A stretch of 64,000 nucleotides of DNA, taken from an uncultured Muribaculaceae bacterium. Lineage in GTDB: Bacteria; Bacteroidota; Bacteroidia; Bacteroidales; Muribaculaceae. The position numbers were made by a program, and so were the translations under genes. Every line of letters starts with the position of its first letter. The stretch's first letter is position 1. Where the stretch lies: assembly GCA_910588245.1 (NCBI GenBank), contig CAJUQP010000007.1, positions 1-64,000 on the forward strand. Reading direction: 5' to 3'. The notes under the pieces were generated by a model that was not told the origin of the DNA, made no database searches, and saw only the letters and a list, made by a program, of their open reading frames with translations. Shown here one piece after another: positions 50,435 to 59,656 of this stretch.

Positions 50435-53364
50435 ACCTTTATCCCTTTCTTCTGTATCATGGGCTTGCCGTCATATGTGACGGGGTCGCCGGTAGTCGGG
50501 TCAATGAGTGTCGCCGTCACGGTGAATATGCACGTGTCGGGATGCACCCCGAAAGCGTAGTTCATATCCGCTCGCGTAAGCGTGATGGTGTTCGTGGTGT
50601 TCTCGTGCGCCGTGTTCCATGCTGTGTCGGAGGCAGTGTCGGTGACCCCGCCGCGTGATGTCTGGCGTGTCCAGTCCCATTTGAGCTGCGGGTCGGATGT
50701 GATGTCCTCGCCTAACAGTTCGGCCATTGCGAGCAGTGTGAGCCGCGGGTCGTCGGCGTCGACGGCGTCGGCGTCGGCCTGCAGGGATAGCCGGAGTGCC
50801 TTGTCGCCGGCGACGTGTGTCCAGTAGGTGGAGTTCCAGGCCGGGGCGTTGGATGCGTCGGAGGTGTGTGTGGTGTTGCAGAGCCATCCGTGGCCGAGGT
50901 GCCAGACGAGGTGCCGTTCGTATTCGCCGGTGTCGGTGGGTGTGGTTCCGTCGGAGTACTTGCGGCCTGGCTGCCATGGTCCGACGTCGACGGTTGTCGG
51001 TACGGGGCGGCATAGGTTGTCGACCTTTAGGAAGTTCTGGACGGCGAGGGTCTTGACGTAGATGCCGTCGTCGCCGGGCTGTATGCGTGGGTCGAGGGAT
51101 GCGAGGAGCTCTGGGAGTGTTCCGAATGTGGCGGCTATGTTTCCGATGTCGATTATGGGCTTTGTGACTCCTCTGAGCTTTGTTATGCGGCCTTCGGTGC
51201 TGGAGAGGTAGAAGCATGTCTGGCGGCGTGCGTAGCGCGGGTCGGAGCTGTCGCCGGAGTTGCCCCACCGTGCGATCTTCATCATGGGCTCCGGTGGGAA
51301 GTTGTGTCCGGCGGGTGTCTCGGCGTCGGGGTAGAGTATTACGGTTATCTCGTTTTTTGCGGCGTCGAGGGATATGATGTTCATCCATGAGGTGTAATAC
51401 ATCGCGTTGTGCACCGTCTGCTGCCCCTGTCCCGGGGTCAGCCCCGCCGTGATATTGTTATATATTCCCTTTATCACGTTGTGCTCAAACTGCGCCGTAA
51501 AATAGCCTTCCCACTTCTCATGCAGTTTAAGGGTGTAGCTCCCGTCGGCGTTGGCGGTCACGGTCTCGATAGTGTCGCCCTCGGTAAACACCTGGTCTCC
51601 CTCAATGGCCGTCAGCCGGTTCGTGATCAACTCAGCAATCTCCATGAAGCTGCGCACCTTCAGGCTCTCAAGCTCCGCGTTTCCCGCCTTCGAGACGATC
51701 CATCCGATCAGCCCGGAGACGAAATCCGCCGACACCAGATCATCCTCCGCTGTCAGCTTTCCTCCCACAGTCAGTGCATGATCCGTCCGGTCATCCTGGT
51801 CTTTTCGTAGCAGATCCCTGTAGCTGCGCAACGCGCTAAGCAGGTTGTTGTCTGTCGGCCTGGTCCCGTCTCCGGTCTTGATGATGTCAGGCAATGCCAT
51901 GCTCCCGGCTATCGACCTTGCATAACTGCGCACTGACTCTATATCGTCGGAGATAGTCTCGATGGCGGATTTGCTCAGCGCGTCACTGATCTCCAGATCC
52001 ATCTGCGATGGCCGATTCACCCTGCGGGTTATTCTGGTGATCCGGCTGTCCTTGTATCCTTTCCCCGGGAAAAACCTGTCACTCTCCAGCCTTATCCTTT
52101 GCCCTACATGCAGCTCGAGGGCACGGCTTTCGATATTCGTGTAGTCCGTGGGAGCCTTGTAGCATGCCACGTCCACGCAGTGTTCCCGGTTATATGCTTC
52201 GGCGGCAGTCAGAAACTCCTGCTCAGCGAGGGTGTAGTATTCCTGCGGCATCCTGATGTTCCAGGGTATATATCGGTCTCCGGTTTTCGGCACCAGCACT
52301 CCGCCGGGCAACTGTCCGTTGTCATCGAAAAGGGTTATTATCTCGAATTCCCGTGTCTTGCTGTCGAAATTCACCTCAAGATAATGAGTCCCGTTGTCAT
52401 CGCTTCCCAGACCGGCGAGCTCGCTCCCCTCCTGGAAAGTCACACGTTTTACGAGACCGCCTATCTCATAGTCGTTCGGGTCGAACGGCAATGAATCATC
52501 CTTGAAGTAATACACAGTGAATGCCGAGCCGTCCTCTCCGGTAAGCTCCTCGCTCCTCACGCTGCTCACTGTTCCGGTATAGCGCGGATATATGTCGGCG
52601 AAGGCGGCAGACTCATAATGATGGATGATCCCGTACCTGTCGATATTGATATCTACATACTTCTGACCGTCCGGCAGCTGCAGGCGGCTGTGCCCGTAGC
52701 TGGAGGGATCAATGTTGCGTGTCGATCCCGAAGGGAACAGACGCGTATAGACCTTGGCATTATCCGCCACATCCTCCTGGATCTTGGTGAGCCCCTTCCG
52801 GTAACCAAGCGTCACGCTCTCTCCATGCTCGCAGCGGCAGAGGTTTACGGTCGTTCCTTCTATCCAGTATTCAGTCCCGGCGGCCGTGGCCACCGCCTTG
52901 AGTCCTTCGTCGCAATATTTGCCATGGTAATCCACGACAATATTCTCCAGACCTTCGACACGTCCGACCTTCCAGTCCTGTGTCCCGAATCCGGCGTTGA
53001 TCGACGCCACAATCAGGGCCACATGCTCCCGCGGGGGTGCTGTCAGGGAGAACTCCGGTTCATTGGCACCATCGGTCTTGTCGAGCACGAGGAAACGCGA
53101 TATCAGGTTCTCGAGACCATAGAGCTTCACGGTGTATTCCCATTCCACGGTCGATTTCTGGGTCGGCTGGTAACGCTCAGTCGCCCAGTAACGGCTTCCA
53201 TTGAAATCAGCATAGTCGTTCACCTCCAGAGCGACGCCGTCGGGAAGGACGAACCCGAGGTTCATGACCTTTCCTCCCTGGATCTCCTCGGTCTGAGTGC
53301 TGCTCTCCTTCGGTTCAACCGTCATCTTGAGCTGTCCTGTCGATGAATATATCTTGAGTTTCAT
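50428..53364 (-). CDS. Tail hub/tip protein with C-terminal extension
   Basis: A 978-residue protein. The N-terminal 450 residues are hub-like (MKLKIYSSTGQLKMTVEP, VALEVNDYADFNGSRYWA, WKVGRVEGLENIVVDYHGKYC, VGQRIRLESDRFFPG). From about residue 780 comes a fibre-like part with HLVWHLGHGWLCNTTHTSD and NSTYWTHVAGDKA, echoing the segment in the 46504-47754 protein. Codon style in bases 50700-51400 is G-rich like that gene. The join suggests a swapped tail-tip module. Confidence 0.75.
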   Translation of the reverse strand: MKLKIYSSTGQLKMTVEPKESSTQTEEIQGGKVMNLGFVLPDGVALEVNDYADFNGSRYWATERYQPTQKSTVEWEYTVKLYGLENLISRFLVLDKTDGANEPEFSLTAPPREHVALIVASINAGFGTQDWKVGRVEGLENIVVDYHGKYCDEGLKAVATAAGTEYWIEGTTVNLCRCEHGESVTLGYRKGLTKIQEDVADNAKVYTRLFPSGSTRNIDPSSYGHSRLQLPDGQKYVDINIDRYGIIHHYESAAFADIYPRYTGTVSSVRSEELTGEDGSAFTVYYFKDDSLPFDPNDYEIGGLVKRVTFQEGSELAGLGSDDNGTHYLEVNFDSKTREFEIITLFDDNGQLPGGVLVPKTGDRYIPWNIRMPQEYYTLAEQEFLTAAEAYNREHCVDVACYKAPTDYTNIESRALELHVGQRIRLESDRFFPGKGYKDSRITRITRRVNRPSQMDLEISDALSKSAIETISDDIESVRSYARSIAGSMALPDIIKTGDGTRPTDNNLLSALRSYRDLLRKDQDDRTDHALTVGGKLTAEDDLVSADFVSGLIGWIVSKAGNAELESLKVRSFMEIAELITNRLTAIEGDQVFTEGDTIETVTANADGSYTLKLHEKWEGYFTAQFEHNVIKGIYNNITAGLTPGQGQQTVHNAMYYTSWMNIISLDAAKNEITVILYPDAETPAGHNFPPEPMMKIARWGNSGDSSDPRYARRQTCFYLSSTEGRITKLRGVTKPIIDIGNIAATFGTLPELLASLDPRIQPGDDGIYVKTLAVQNFLKVDNLCRPVPTTVDVGPWQPGRKYSDGTTPTDTGEYERHLVWHLGHGWLCNTTHTSDASNAPAWNSTYWTHVAGDKALRLSLQADADAVDADDPRLTLLAMAELLGEDITSDPQLKWDWTRQTSRGGVTDTASDTAWNTAHENTTNTITLTRADMNYAFGVHPDTCIFTVTATLIDPTTGDPVTYDGKPMIQKKGIKVC

Positions 53365-53368
53365 TGTA

Positions 53369-53396
53369 ATGCCGTTTTAATGTCGTTTTAATTTCG
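53369..53396. repeat. 11-nt tandem repeats in tail gene linker
   Basis: TGCCGTTTTAA, TGTCGTTTTAA and TTTCGTTATAA fill the 32-nt linker between the hub and distal tail genes. The first copy matches half of the inverted repeat at 42788-42828. Confidence 0.6.
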
Positions 53397-53858
53397 TTAT
53401 AACTCCGGATCGGGCTCCCTGAATTTTATCGTGAATAGTCCGGCCACAGATCCTCCGGTGTCCTGAAAATGGGTGTAGTTGCCGCACTCCCTGTAATATA
53501 TCCTGTATGTGCGCCCGAGCTCCGTCACAGCCATACTGAGCCATCCTTTGTCTCCTGCCTTGAGGAAAGCTACAAACGCGTTCCTGCGCTCGATGAATGC
53601 TGCCCTGGTAGGAGCCGCGATCGCAAATTTGAGGGTCACGTCTCGGGCCTCCCATTTCTGCCCGAGATCCTCGGGAAGCTTCTCACCGTCATCCTCACGG
53701 AAACTGACCGCCATCTGCGCCTTCGCGGCCGGAGGTTTCAGGAGAGCGGAATAATTGGTTGTCTCGCCTTCCTTCTCCTCGGCGAGCCATGCTCCGTATT
53801 CAGTCCAGATGTCTACGCCGTTTATCAGCAGTAATCCTTCCATTATCTCGTCGTTCAT
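53397..53858 (-). CDS. Distal-tail-like protein (153 aa)
   Basis: A beta-rich protein: MNDEIMEGLLLINGVDIWTEYGAWLAEE, ARDVTLKFAIAAPTR, VTELGRTYRIYYRECGNYTHF. Position between the tape measure and hub fits a distal tail (Dit) role, but the fold is not proven. It overlaps the tape measure stop by 4 bp. Confidence 0.7.
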   Translation of the reverse strand: MNDEIMEGLLLINGVDIWTEYGAWLAEEKEGETTNYSALLKPPAAKAQMAVSFREDDGEKLPEDLGQKWEARDVTLKFAIAAPTRAAFIERRNAFVAFLKAGDKGWLSMAVTELGRTYRIYYRECGNYTHFQDTGGSVAGLFTIKFREPDPEL

Positions 53859-56800
53859 AGCGTCCTCAGTTTGATTCCGTTTGTACGGAGCTCATGGATG
53901 TCGTCAGCCATTTCCGGCAATACATCCACTCGCTCCAATATCTTCCCAATGGTGTCGCAGAGCTGCCCGAAAGTGTCCATGAAACTTTCAAGGCGCTCAT
54001 CGATCTGTGCCGTGTGCATCTGCACGCTCGTGAAGAGACCCTCCAGCTTCGTTCCCTGCTCCTGGCTCATGGCGGTGTAGACACCGGCCCTTCCGCTCTG
54101 CCCGGATCCTCCCTGGGAATCGGATTTCCACAGGTCGAACCCCATCGACGCAGCCTTCTCCCGCCACGCCTCCATCCATGCCTGGGCGGCGTCCATGTCG
54201 CTCCCGATACTGTCATAGAAGCCGTCGATGACTCCCATGGCGTCGCGGGCTATGCTTTCCTCGTCCCTGCCGCTGCCGTAGACTTTCTTCAGGCTGTCCT
54301 GCAGCTCAGTGAACCGGTCGGCGAAAAACAGGGAATAGGCGATCTGCTCACCTAAATCCTCCAGCACCCCGGCGGCATTCGAGGCGAAGTTCTCGAGGGC
54401 GGTGCCGCTTCCCTGCAGGGCGGAGGTCACGGCGTCCATTATGCCTGAGCCGAGACTGCCGAACGTTTCCGACAGATAACTCTCAAGCGACTCCTCAGCC
54501 TGATCCATAACCTCCTTCAGCTCCAGGAGATTCTCCAGATATGAGCGTGTCTCGTCGCTCATCTTCCGGGTGTCGAGTATCACGCGGAGCATTTCCGTGT
54601 CAAGCTCCCCGTTCGCCTTTATGAGCTCGGGATAGACTGTCAGGATCGAGCTGTAGAGATCCTTTCCCTTACCCCATCCGAACAGTCCCGTCTTTTTGTG
54701 GCCCGTGACGATCTTCGCGTCATAGAGGGCACCGAGACCGTTCTGGTAAGCCTCCAGCCGGCTGCGGTAGGTGCCGGCGGCATCGTTCGTCAGCGTCTCG
54801 AACACACTTTTCTCCGGAGCCTCCCCACGGAGCTCTTCCTTGAACTGCGCCAGGGCCTGCCGGTAGACCTCAAGGGCGTTCGCCGCCCTGGCTATCTGTT
54901 TCTCCCCGAAGACGCTCTCCGCATCCTCCATGAGGAGATTCTGCTGCATGAGGAGGAGATTGTACTGTCTCTGGAAATCAAGCCTGGCACGCTCAATCTC
55001 CTTCAGGGCCTCCTTATGTCGTGCCTCGGCGGCGAAGGCCGAGGAAATGAAGTTGACAGCCTCTCCTGCGGCAGCGGCTATGCCGCCGGCAAGTCCTCCT
55101 GTGGCGAACCCTTTGCCGATGTTGGAGACAGCTCCCATAAGCCGGCTCATGCTTTCCACCACGCCGGCGACCTCGCTTTCTCCTATGGCCTCGAGCATTG
55201 ACGACAGCTCCATCCCGGCCTCCTGTGCCGCGCCGGCTATGGTGCCCACCGATGAGGCGATCTCCTTGGCGCCTTGCGCCCCGCGAAGTGAGGATATGCC
55301 GGTCTTGAATGTCTCGAAGATCCGCACCCATTTGTTTGTCTCCCCCTTGCCTCCGCCGAGAAGCCGGTCAAGGGCCTTGCGCAGCTTGTCGAGCTCGGCA
55401 GGGCTCGCCTCGATGTTCCTCAGCTGCTCGCGGCTTATGAATGTAATCCCGTCGGCCGGCCCCTCCCCCTTGAGATAGTCGCGTAGTTTACGGGCCTGGG
55501 ATATCAGTTCCTGAAGCCGGTCCATGCCGAGGGAGGAATAGTCACTGAAAAGGGTGCGGAGAAAACCGTTGTTTTCCGACACGCCGCGGGCCTCCTCGTC
55601 GTTCACCGCCTGGATCCCCTGGCGCATCTTCTCCATGGCCATCGCTATGGCCCGGTCGATCTCATCGGCATTCTTCTCGGTCCTGGCGTTCTCAAGGGCG
55701 GCCACGTCTTCATTCCACTGACGCGTTATGGCGGCACGCCGCGCCTCGAAATCCTGATATTTCTCCAGGAGTGCATCCAGCTCCTCCTTACGTTTTTTAT
55801 CGCGTTCGGCGGCATCCTTATCCTCCTTGGCCGAGATACCGGACAGTGCGGCATCGTAAGCCTCGGCAGCGAGCACACGCTGTGTGGCAGCCTGCGCATG
55901 GATATTGGAGAGCTGCTGCGGAGTTACCTTCTCGCCGGCGCTCCGGAGTTTCTCGTAAAGCTCCACCCTCTGGCGCTCCTCTTCGGCGATCCGTTCCTTC
56001 TCACGCTCGAAGTTGATCCGGGCCTCCTCGCGTTCCTTCTCATATCCTTCGCGCATGATGTCGAGCCGGCGGTCTTCAATTCGTCTGGCGGCCTCCAGCT
56101 CCATCTGGGCGAGGGTGTTCTTAGGCTTCTGGGTGTCCGTTGCACCCGATCCACCCGCTACGGGAGCGGCAAACCCTCCGATGGACGATTTCTCCCGGAG
56201 CTCATCGATCTGTCTCTGCAGATCCTCGGCCGCGGAAAGGTTTTCCTGCCGTTTCTGTATGGCCTCCTTGAGGGCCTTGTCATAGGCGAGCTCCGCCGGA
56301 TCAGATCCGAACTGGCCTTTCTTGCCACCTCCGAAAAATCTCCAGGCCTTTCCTCCGGCACCCCACATGGGGCGGTAATGCTCCACGCCGTTGGCCTCTA
56401 TCTGCGCCACCTCCTCGTCCGACTTCACGGCCTTGTCGACAAGGGACTGAGCCTTGGCCTGCAGGAAGAGCATCTGTATGTAGTCCTCTCCCTTGCGGAT
56501 AAGGGTGTCATACCATTCGGCGACGGTATTGTAATAGCCGAAGCTCTCCCCGTATTTGCGGTTGAGTTCGTCGACCTTGATACGTTCCTGCTCCTTGGAT
56601 CCGGTGAATTCCTTGAGGCTGCGCACCGTGTTGTCGAGCTCATATCTCGTCTTGACCATCTGCGCGCGTCCGGCGCTTTCAGTCTCCACGAGCTCACGGG
56701 CCTTCTCCGCGGCCTCCTCCTGGGAGTCGGCATATTTGTTCCAGGCAACCACAAGCCCTGTCACCACAAGCGACAGCCCCGCTGTAAGGGTTGCCATAAG

Positions 56801-57580
56801 GGCGGTGGCCGCGGCGTTCGATATGCCCAGCGATGCCGCGAGTCTGGTGTTGGCGGCTGTGAGAAGATCCTTGGCCTTCCTGACTGTCACCAGGCGGAAA
56901 GCCGAGTCCTTGTTGAGGGTGTTGAACACCTGCTGCAGCCCCATGGTTATGGCCATCACGCTCTGCACCCTCGTCTGGATCTTCACCAGCTCCTCGTTCT
57001 CAGAGGCGAAGACACCCATGATGCCTGTCGCCACCGTGAAGGCCCCCGACAGGCCGTTGATGCCGTTCATCACACCCTGCAGCCCGGCGTCATCATTCGC
57101 GAGGATATTGGTCTGAGTCCTGAGGTCGCCGATAGTATCGGAGAGCGTGGCGGCCTTCGAGGCCATCTCCTCGTATTCACGGGTATTCTGCTTCCCTTCC
57201 AGACGCATGCGCGCCATGGCGTCGAGCAGCTCCCGCAACTCCATGGAAAGGCGTTTTGTCGACGTGGCGTTCTTACGGTGCTCCTCCTCGAGGGATGCGA
57301 GGATCAGCCTGTCCTCCTCGAGGGCTTTCGAGCAGGCCTCCACCTCCGCGCGCATCTCGAGCTGCGCCCTTCCGGGAGCCATGGCGTCATATTGTTTCCT
57401 GAGCGACTTGAGATCGTTCTCCACCCTGCGGATCTCCTCCTTCTGGGCGGCGATGCGGGCGGTTATGCCCTCGGCCACATTCTCGGTCCTTTCGCCCAGA
57501 GACTCGGCGGCCTGCCCGGCCTTGTCAAGGCCGGGCGACAGCTTGTCTCGCATGAGGAATTCGATCTCTACAGGTTTCAT
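53855..57580 (-). CDS. Phage tail tape measure protein
   Basis: A 1241-residue protein with long coiled-coil stretches (residues about 30-150 and 500-680), a hydrophobic segment near 255-285 (LSLVVTGLVVAWNKY) and helix-rich C-terminus (LTNDAAGTYRSRLEAYQNGLG). It sets tail length and forms the DNA channel. It sits between the tail chaperones and distal tail gene, the usual order. Confidence 0.85.
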   Translation of the reverse strand: MKPVEIEFLMRDKLSPGLDKAGQAAESLGERTENVAEGITARIAAQKEEIRRVENDLKSLRKQYDAMAPGRAQLEMRAEVEACSKALEEDRLILASLEEEHRKNATSTKRLSMELRELLDAMARMRLEGKQNTREYEEMASKAATLSDTIGDLRTQTNILANDDAGLQGVMNGINGLSGAFTVATGIMGVFASENEELVKIQTRVQSVMAITMGLQQVFNTLNKDSAFRLVTVRKAKDLLTAANTRLAASLGISNAAATALMATLTAGLSLVVTGLVVAWNKYADSQEEAAEKARELVETESAGRAQMVKTRYELDNTVRSLKEFTGSKEQERIKVDELNRKYGESFGYYNTVAEWYDTLIRKGEDYIQMLFLQAKAQSLVDKAVKSDEEVAQIEANGVEHYRPMWGAGGKAWRFFGGGKKGQFGSDPAELAYDKALKEAIQKRQENLSAAEDLQRQIDELREKSSIGGFAAPVAGGSGATDTQKPKNTLAQMELEAARRIEDRRLDIMREGYEKEREEARINFEREKERIAEEERQRVELYEKLRSAGEKVTPQQLSNIHAQAATQRVLAAEAYDAALSGISAKEDKDAAERDKKRKEELDALLEKYQDFEARRAAITRQWNEDVAALENARTEKNADEIDRAIAMAMEKMRQGIQAVNDEEARGVSENNGFLRTLFSDYSSLGMDRLQELISQARKLRDYLKGEGPADGITFISREQLRNIEASPAELDKLRKALDRLLGGGKGETNKWVRIFETFKTGISSLRGAQGAKEIASSVGTIAGAAQEAGMELSSMLEAIGESEVAGVVESMSRLMGAVSNIGKGFATGGLAGGIAAAAGEAVNFISSAFAAEARHKEALKEIERARLDFQRQYNLLLMQQNLLMEDAESVFGEKQIARAANALEVYRQALAQFKEELRGEAPEKSVFETLTNDAAGTYRSRLEAYQNGLGALYDAKIVTGHKKTGLFGWGKGKDLYSSILTVYPELIKANGELDTEMLRVILDTRKMSDETRSYLENLLELKEVMDQAEESLESYLSETFGSLGSGIMDAVTSALQGSGTALENFASNAAGVLEDLGEQIAYSLFFADRFTELQDSLKKVYGSGRDEESIARDAMGVIDGFYDSIGSDMDAAQAWMEAWREKAASMGFDLWKSDSQGGSGQSGRAGVYTAMSQEQGTKLEGLFTSVQMHTAQIDERLESFMDTFGQLCDTIGKILERVDVLPEMADDIHELRTNGIKLRTL

Positions 57581-57585
57581 ATCGT

Positions 57586-57957
57586 TCAGTCGTTGTTTTG
57601 TAGTCTTGTCTGGAAAAATCCGGCGGTGCTCCTGGGCTTTTTACCGGATTCTTTGTTACCCGGCCTGTTACCTTTGCGCCGGGTCTCGTAATGGGGCGCG
57701 TCGGCGAGCATCATCCGCAGGGTCTGGTAATTCACCCCCCACATTATCCGCTCGCGGCTCCATCCTGTCGCGGTGGCTATCTGCCACATTATCCCGAAGG
57801 GGCTATGGCTCCCGACATATTCGGTCGTTAACTCCCCCTCTTTCCCTGGCTCGTCCTCGGCGCGAGCGGGTTTATCTGCTGTGCCGAGCCGATAATGTTC
57901 ATAAAAGACTTTGTACCGAGCAGGCTCACGAACCTGAGGTTCGCCGCCGCCACCCAC
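57586..57957 (-). CDS. Tail assembly chaperone T part (frameshift product)
   Basis: A 123-codon frame that overlaps the end of the G gene by 130 bp in the -1 frame. Its only likely expression is as the C-terminal extension of G after a -1 slip at 57846-57840, so the first part of the frame (MGGGGEPQVREPARYK) is probably not used. The T part reads PFGIMWQIATATGWSRERIMWGVNYQTLRMMLADAPHY. Confidence 0.7.
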   Translation of the reverse strand: MGGGGEPQVREPARYKVFYEHYRLGTADKPARAEDEPGKEGELTTEYVGSHSPFGIMWQIATATGWSRERIMWGVNYQTLRMMLADAPHYETRRKGNRPGNKESGKKPRSTAGFFQTRLQNND

Positions 57958-58307
57958 CGGTCATCCACCATCCGTCGCAGCATCCACGCCACGACCGGAG
58001 TGAGCAGCAGGCCTGTCAGGCGTCCGCGGCACACTGTCAGGGCCACCATCAGGCTCACTGTCTTGCCGTGGCGCGCCAGAAACGCCAGCTCATCGTGCTT
58101 GGTGAACCGCGCCATCTCCTCGTAGGTGACTCCGGTCTTGAGATAGAGGCGCGCTATCCTGATCTGGCTCCCCAGGTTCGGGCGCCTCATCGTCAGACGG
58201 ATCTCCACGGGCTTCCTCCGGAAAGGGATCCTGACCCGGAGCAGCGGCAGCGACACCCCTATGTCGAGCAGGGCGTCGGCTGCCTCTATCTCAATATCCC
58301 GGGTCAT
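57828..58307 (-). CDS. Tail assembly chaperone G
   Basis: A 159-residue protein (MTRDIEIEAADALLDIGVS, RRPNLGSQIRIARLYLKTG) with the alpha-helical layout of lambda-type tail chaperones. Near its end lies GGGAAAG, after which a -1 shift gives the GT fusion. It precedes the tape measure in the standard order. Confidence 0.78.
   Translation of the reverse strand: MTRDIEIEAADALLDIGVSLPLLRVRIPFRRKPVEIRLTMRRPNLGSQIRIARLYLKTGVTYEEMARFTKHDELAFLARHGKTVSLMVALTVCRGRLTGLLLTPVVAWMLRRMVDDRWVAAANLRFVSLLGTKSFMNIIGSAQQINPLAPRTSQGKRGS
57840..57846 (-). promoter_or_regulatory. Programmed -1 frameshift site GGGAAAG
   Basis: On the minus strand the zero frame reads CAG GGA AAG, i.e. G GGA AAG, identical to the lambda G/T slippery heptamer. 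After a -1 shift the frame continues GGG AAA GAG GGG GAG TTA and enters the 57586-57957 frame. Confidence 0.8.
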
Positions 58308-58310
58308 GGC

Positions 58311-59042
58311 TTAGGCGTTTCCGGCGGCCTGGGTCAGGGAGACAGTCACTTTCTTCGACGGATCAGCCGCGAGGGTGAATTCCACGCTCCCGTTGCGGGC
58401 CGCGCCTGTATTGGCCGACGCCGTCACCGTTATCCTCCCGTTGACGATCTCCATGGAGAATCCCGCCGGGAGCGCGCCTGCGATGAACGGGCCGGAGGCG
58501 TCTATCTCGATCACCTTGCTCTCCCCGGTCTTCCCGAACGAGAGGGAGGTCGGCGTGGCGGTGATAAAAGGCACTGTCGGATACATCGCGAAGGGGGAGC
58601 TGCCGTCAGCAGGATTCACCATCTCCAGCTCGCACTCTATGCCGAGGGGAGTATCCCCGCCGATCTTGCCGCGCACGAGGCCGTCGAGGGTCATCTGCTT
58701 GATCTCGATGGTCTGGCCGGTTCCGGCAAGTATCTTCAGGGGGCCTTCCAGGGTGACTGAATTCGCCGGGGCGTCCCAGCGCTCCCCGTTCACCGTGCCA
58801 CCCATCACGTCGGCGCAGTTCTGGGCCAAGAGTTCGATCAATGTGAACTTGAGCACGTTCGTGCCGTCCTTCTTCTTGATCTTCTTTACAGGGGCCTTGC
58901 GCACCTGGGCGCCCCACAGCCTGATATATTCGGCGGCATCACCGCCCCAGTCGATACCCTCGTCGGATATCACTCCTATTTTCTTGTTGTTGAACACCGC
59001 CGCGTCAAGCAGCATGATGTAACCGTCATTCTCATATACCAT
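58311..59042 (-). CDS. Major tail protein with C-terminal BACON-like domain
   Basis: A 243-residue protein. Residues 1-155 are the tail tube (MLLDAAVFNNKKIGVISDEG, AEYIRLWGAQVRKAPV, LKFTLIELLAQNCADV). From about 157 a BACON-like Ig domain begins: VPFITATPTSLSFGKTGESKVIEIDASGPF, then FSMEIVNGRITVTASANTG and KKVTVSLTQAAGNA. BACON domains bind mucin or other glycans. The phage tail would then be studded with glycan-binding domains. Confidence 0.78.
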   Translation of the reverse strand: MVYENDGYIMLLDAAVFNNKKIGVISDEGIDWGGDAAEYIRLWGAQVRKAPVKKIKKKDGTNVLKFTLIELLAQNCADVMGGTVNGERWDAPANSVTLEGPLKILAGTGQTIEIKQMTLDGLVRGKIGGDTPLGIECELEMVNPADGSSPFAMYPTVPFITATPTSLSFGKTGESKVIEIDASGPFIAGALPAGFSMEIVNGRITVTASANTGAARNGSVEFTLAADPSKKVTVSLTQAAGNA

Positions 59043-59053
59043 ATTGAATTCCT

Positions 59054-59656
59054 TTACCTGTTAAGTTTCCTTATCGCCAGAAAGCTCAGTGTCCCTCCGG
59101 CTATGATTCCGGCCGCCAGCCATACTATCGCCCAACAGAAAAGATTGGGAGGCTTGCCGCTCTCATTCCTTGATTCCCCGGCTTCATGACGTCGCAGGGT
59201 CGAGCTCCCCTCCATCGTCCATTTCAGCGTGGTCAGCTCCAGCTGCAGGCTGTCGGCCCTGTGTGTCTCCGATTCCGACAGATCCTCCAGATAGAGGCAC
59301 CGGCGCGATATGGAGTCGCATGTGCCTGTTATCTCGAAGCCGTCGCCATGACGCTCTATCCTCACGGAGCTCCTGCCGTCACGGGCCCCGTAGCCCGCGC
59401 CCTCCGGCAGCTCAAGGAGGCTCGCTGCCGGCAGTGTCAGCCTCGCCTCCGTCCCGGGGATCATCTCCTCCCTGACCAGAAGCCTGTGGCTCCCGCTCCT
59501 CGAGCTCTCCGTCCTTCCGGCCTCCAGGAGGGTCCCGGTCGCCGAGACGGCCTCCAGGCTGTCCCGGCCCGACACCTCCTCGAGCCTTTCCGTTTCGCTC
59601 AGCGCTTTTCGTGAGCTCGCGCATCCCCCTGGCGACAGGACAAGCGCCCATATCAT
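59054..59656 (-). CDS. Candidate u-spanin lipoprotein
   Basis: Started at ATG 59656 because it gives a short lipobox leader, MIWALVLSPGGC; an upstream Met at 59755 adds an unlikely charged leader. The protein ends with a membrane helix (FCWAIVWLAAGIIAGG). N-terminal lipid plus C-terminal TM is the unimolecular spanin layout, which links the two membranes at lysis. It overlaps the next gene (59412-59978) out of frame. The spanin role is inferred from topology. Confidence 0.55.
   Translation of the reverse strand: MIWALVLSPGGCASSRKALSETERLEEVSGRDSLEAVSATGTLLEAGRTESSRSGSHRLLVREEMIPGTEARLTLPAASLLELPEGAGYGARDGRSSVRIERHGDGFEITGTCDSISRRCLYLEDLSESETHRADSLQLELTTLKWTMEGSSTLRRHEAGESRNESGKPPNLFCWAIVWLAAGIIAGGTLSFLAIRKLNR

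Noticed and set aside
55898..57691. Long plus-strand frame opposite the tape measure gene
   Set aside because: It is the antisense shadow of a GC-rich coding sequence with good family features on the other strand.
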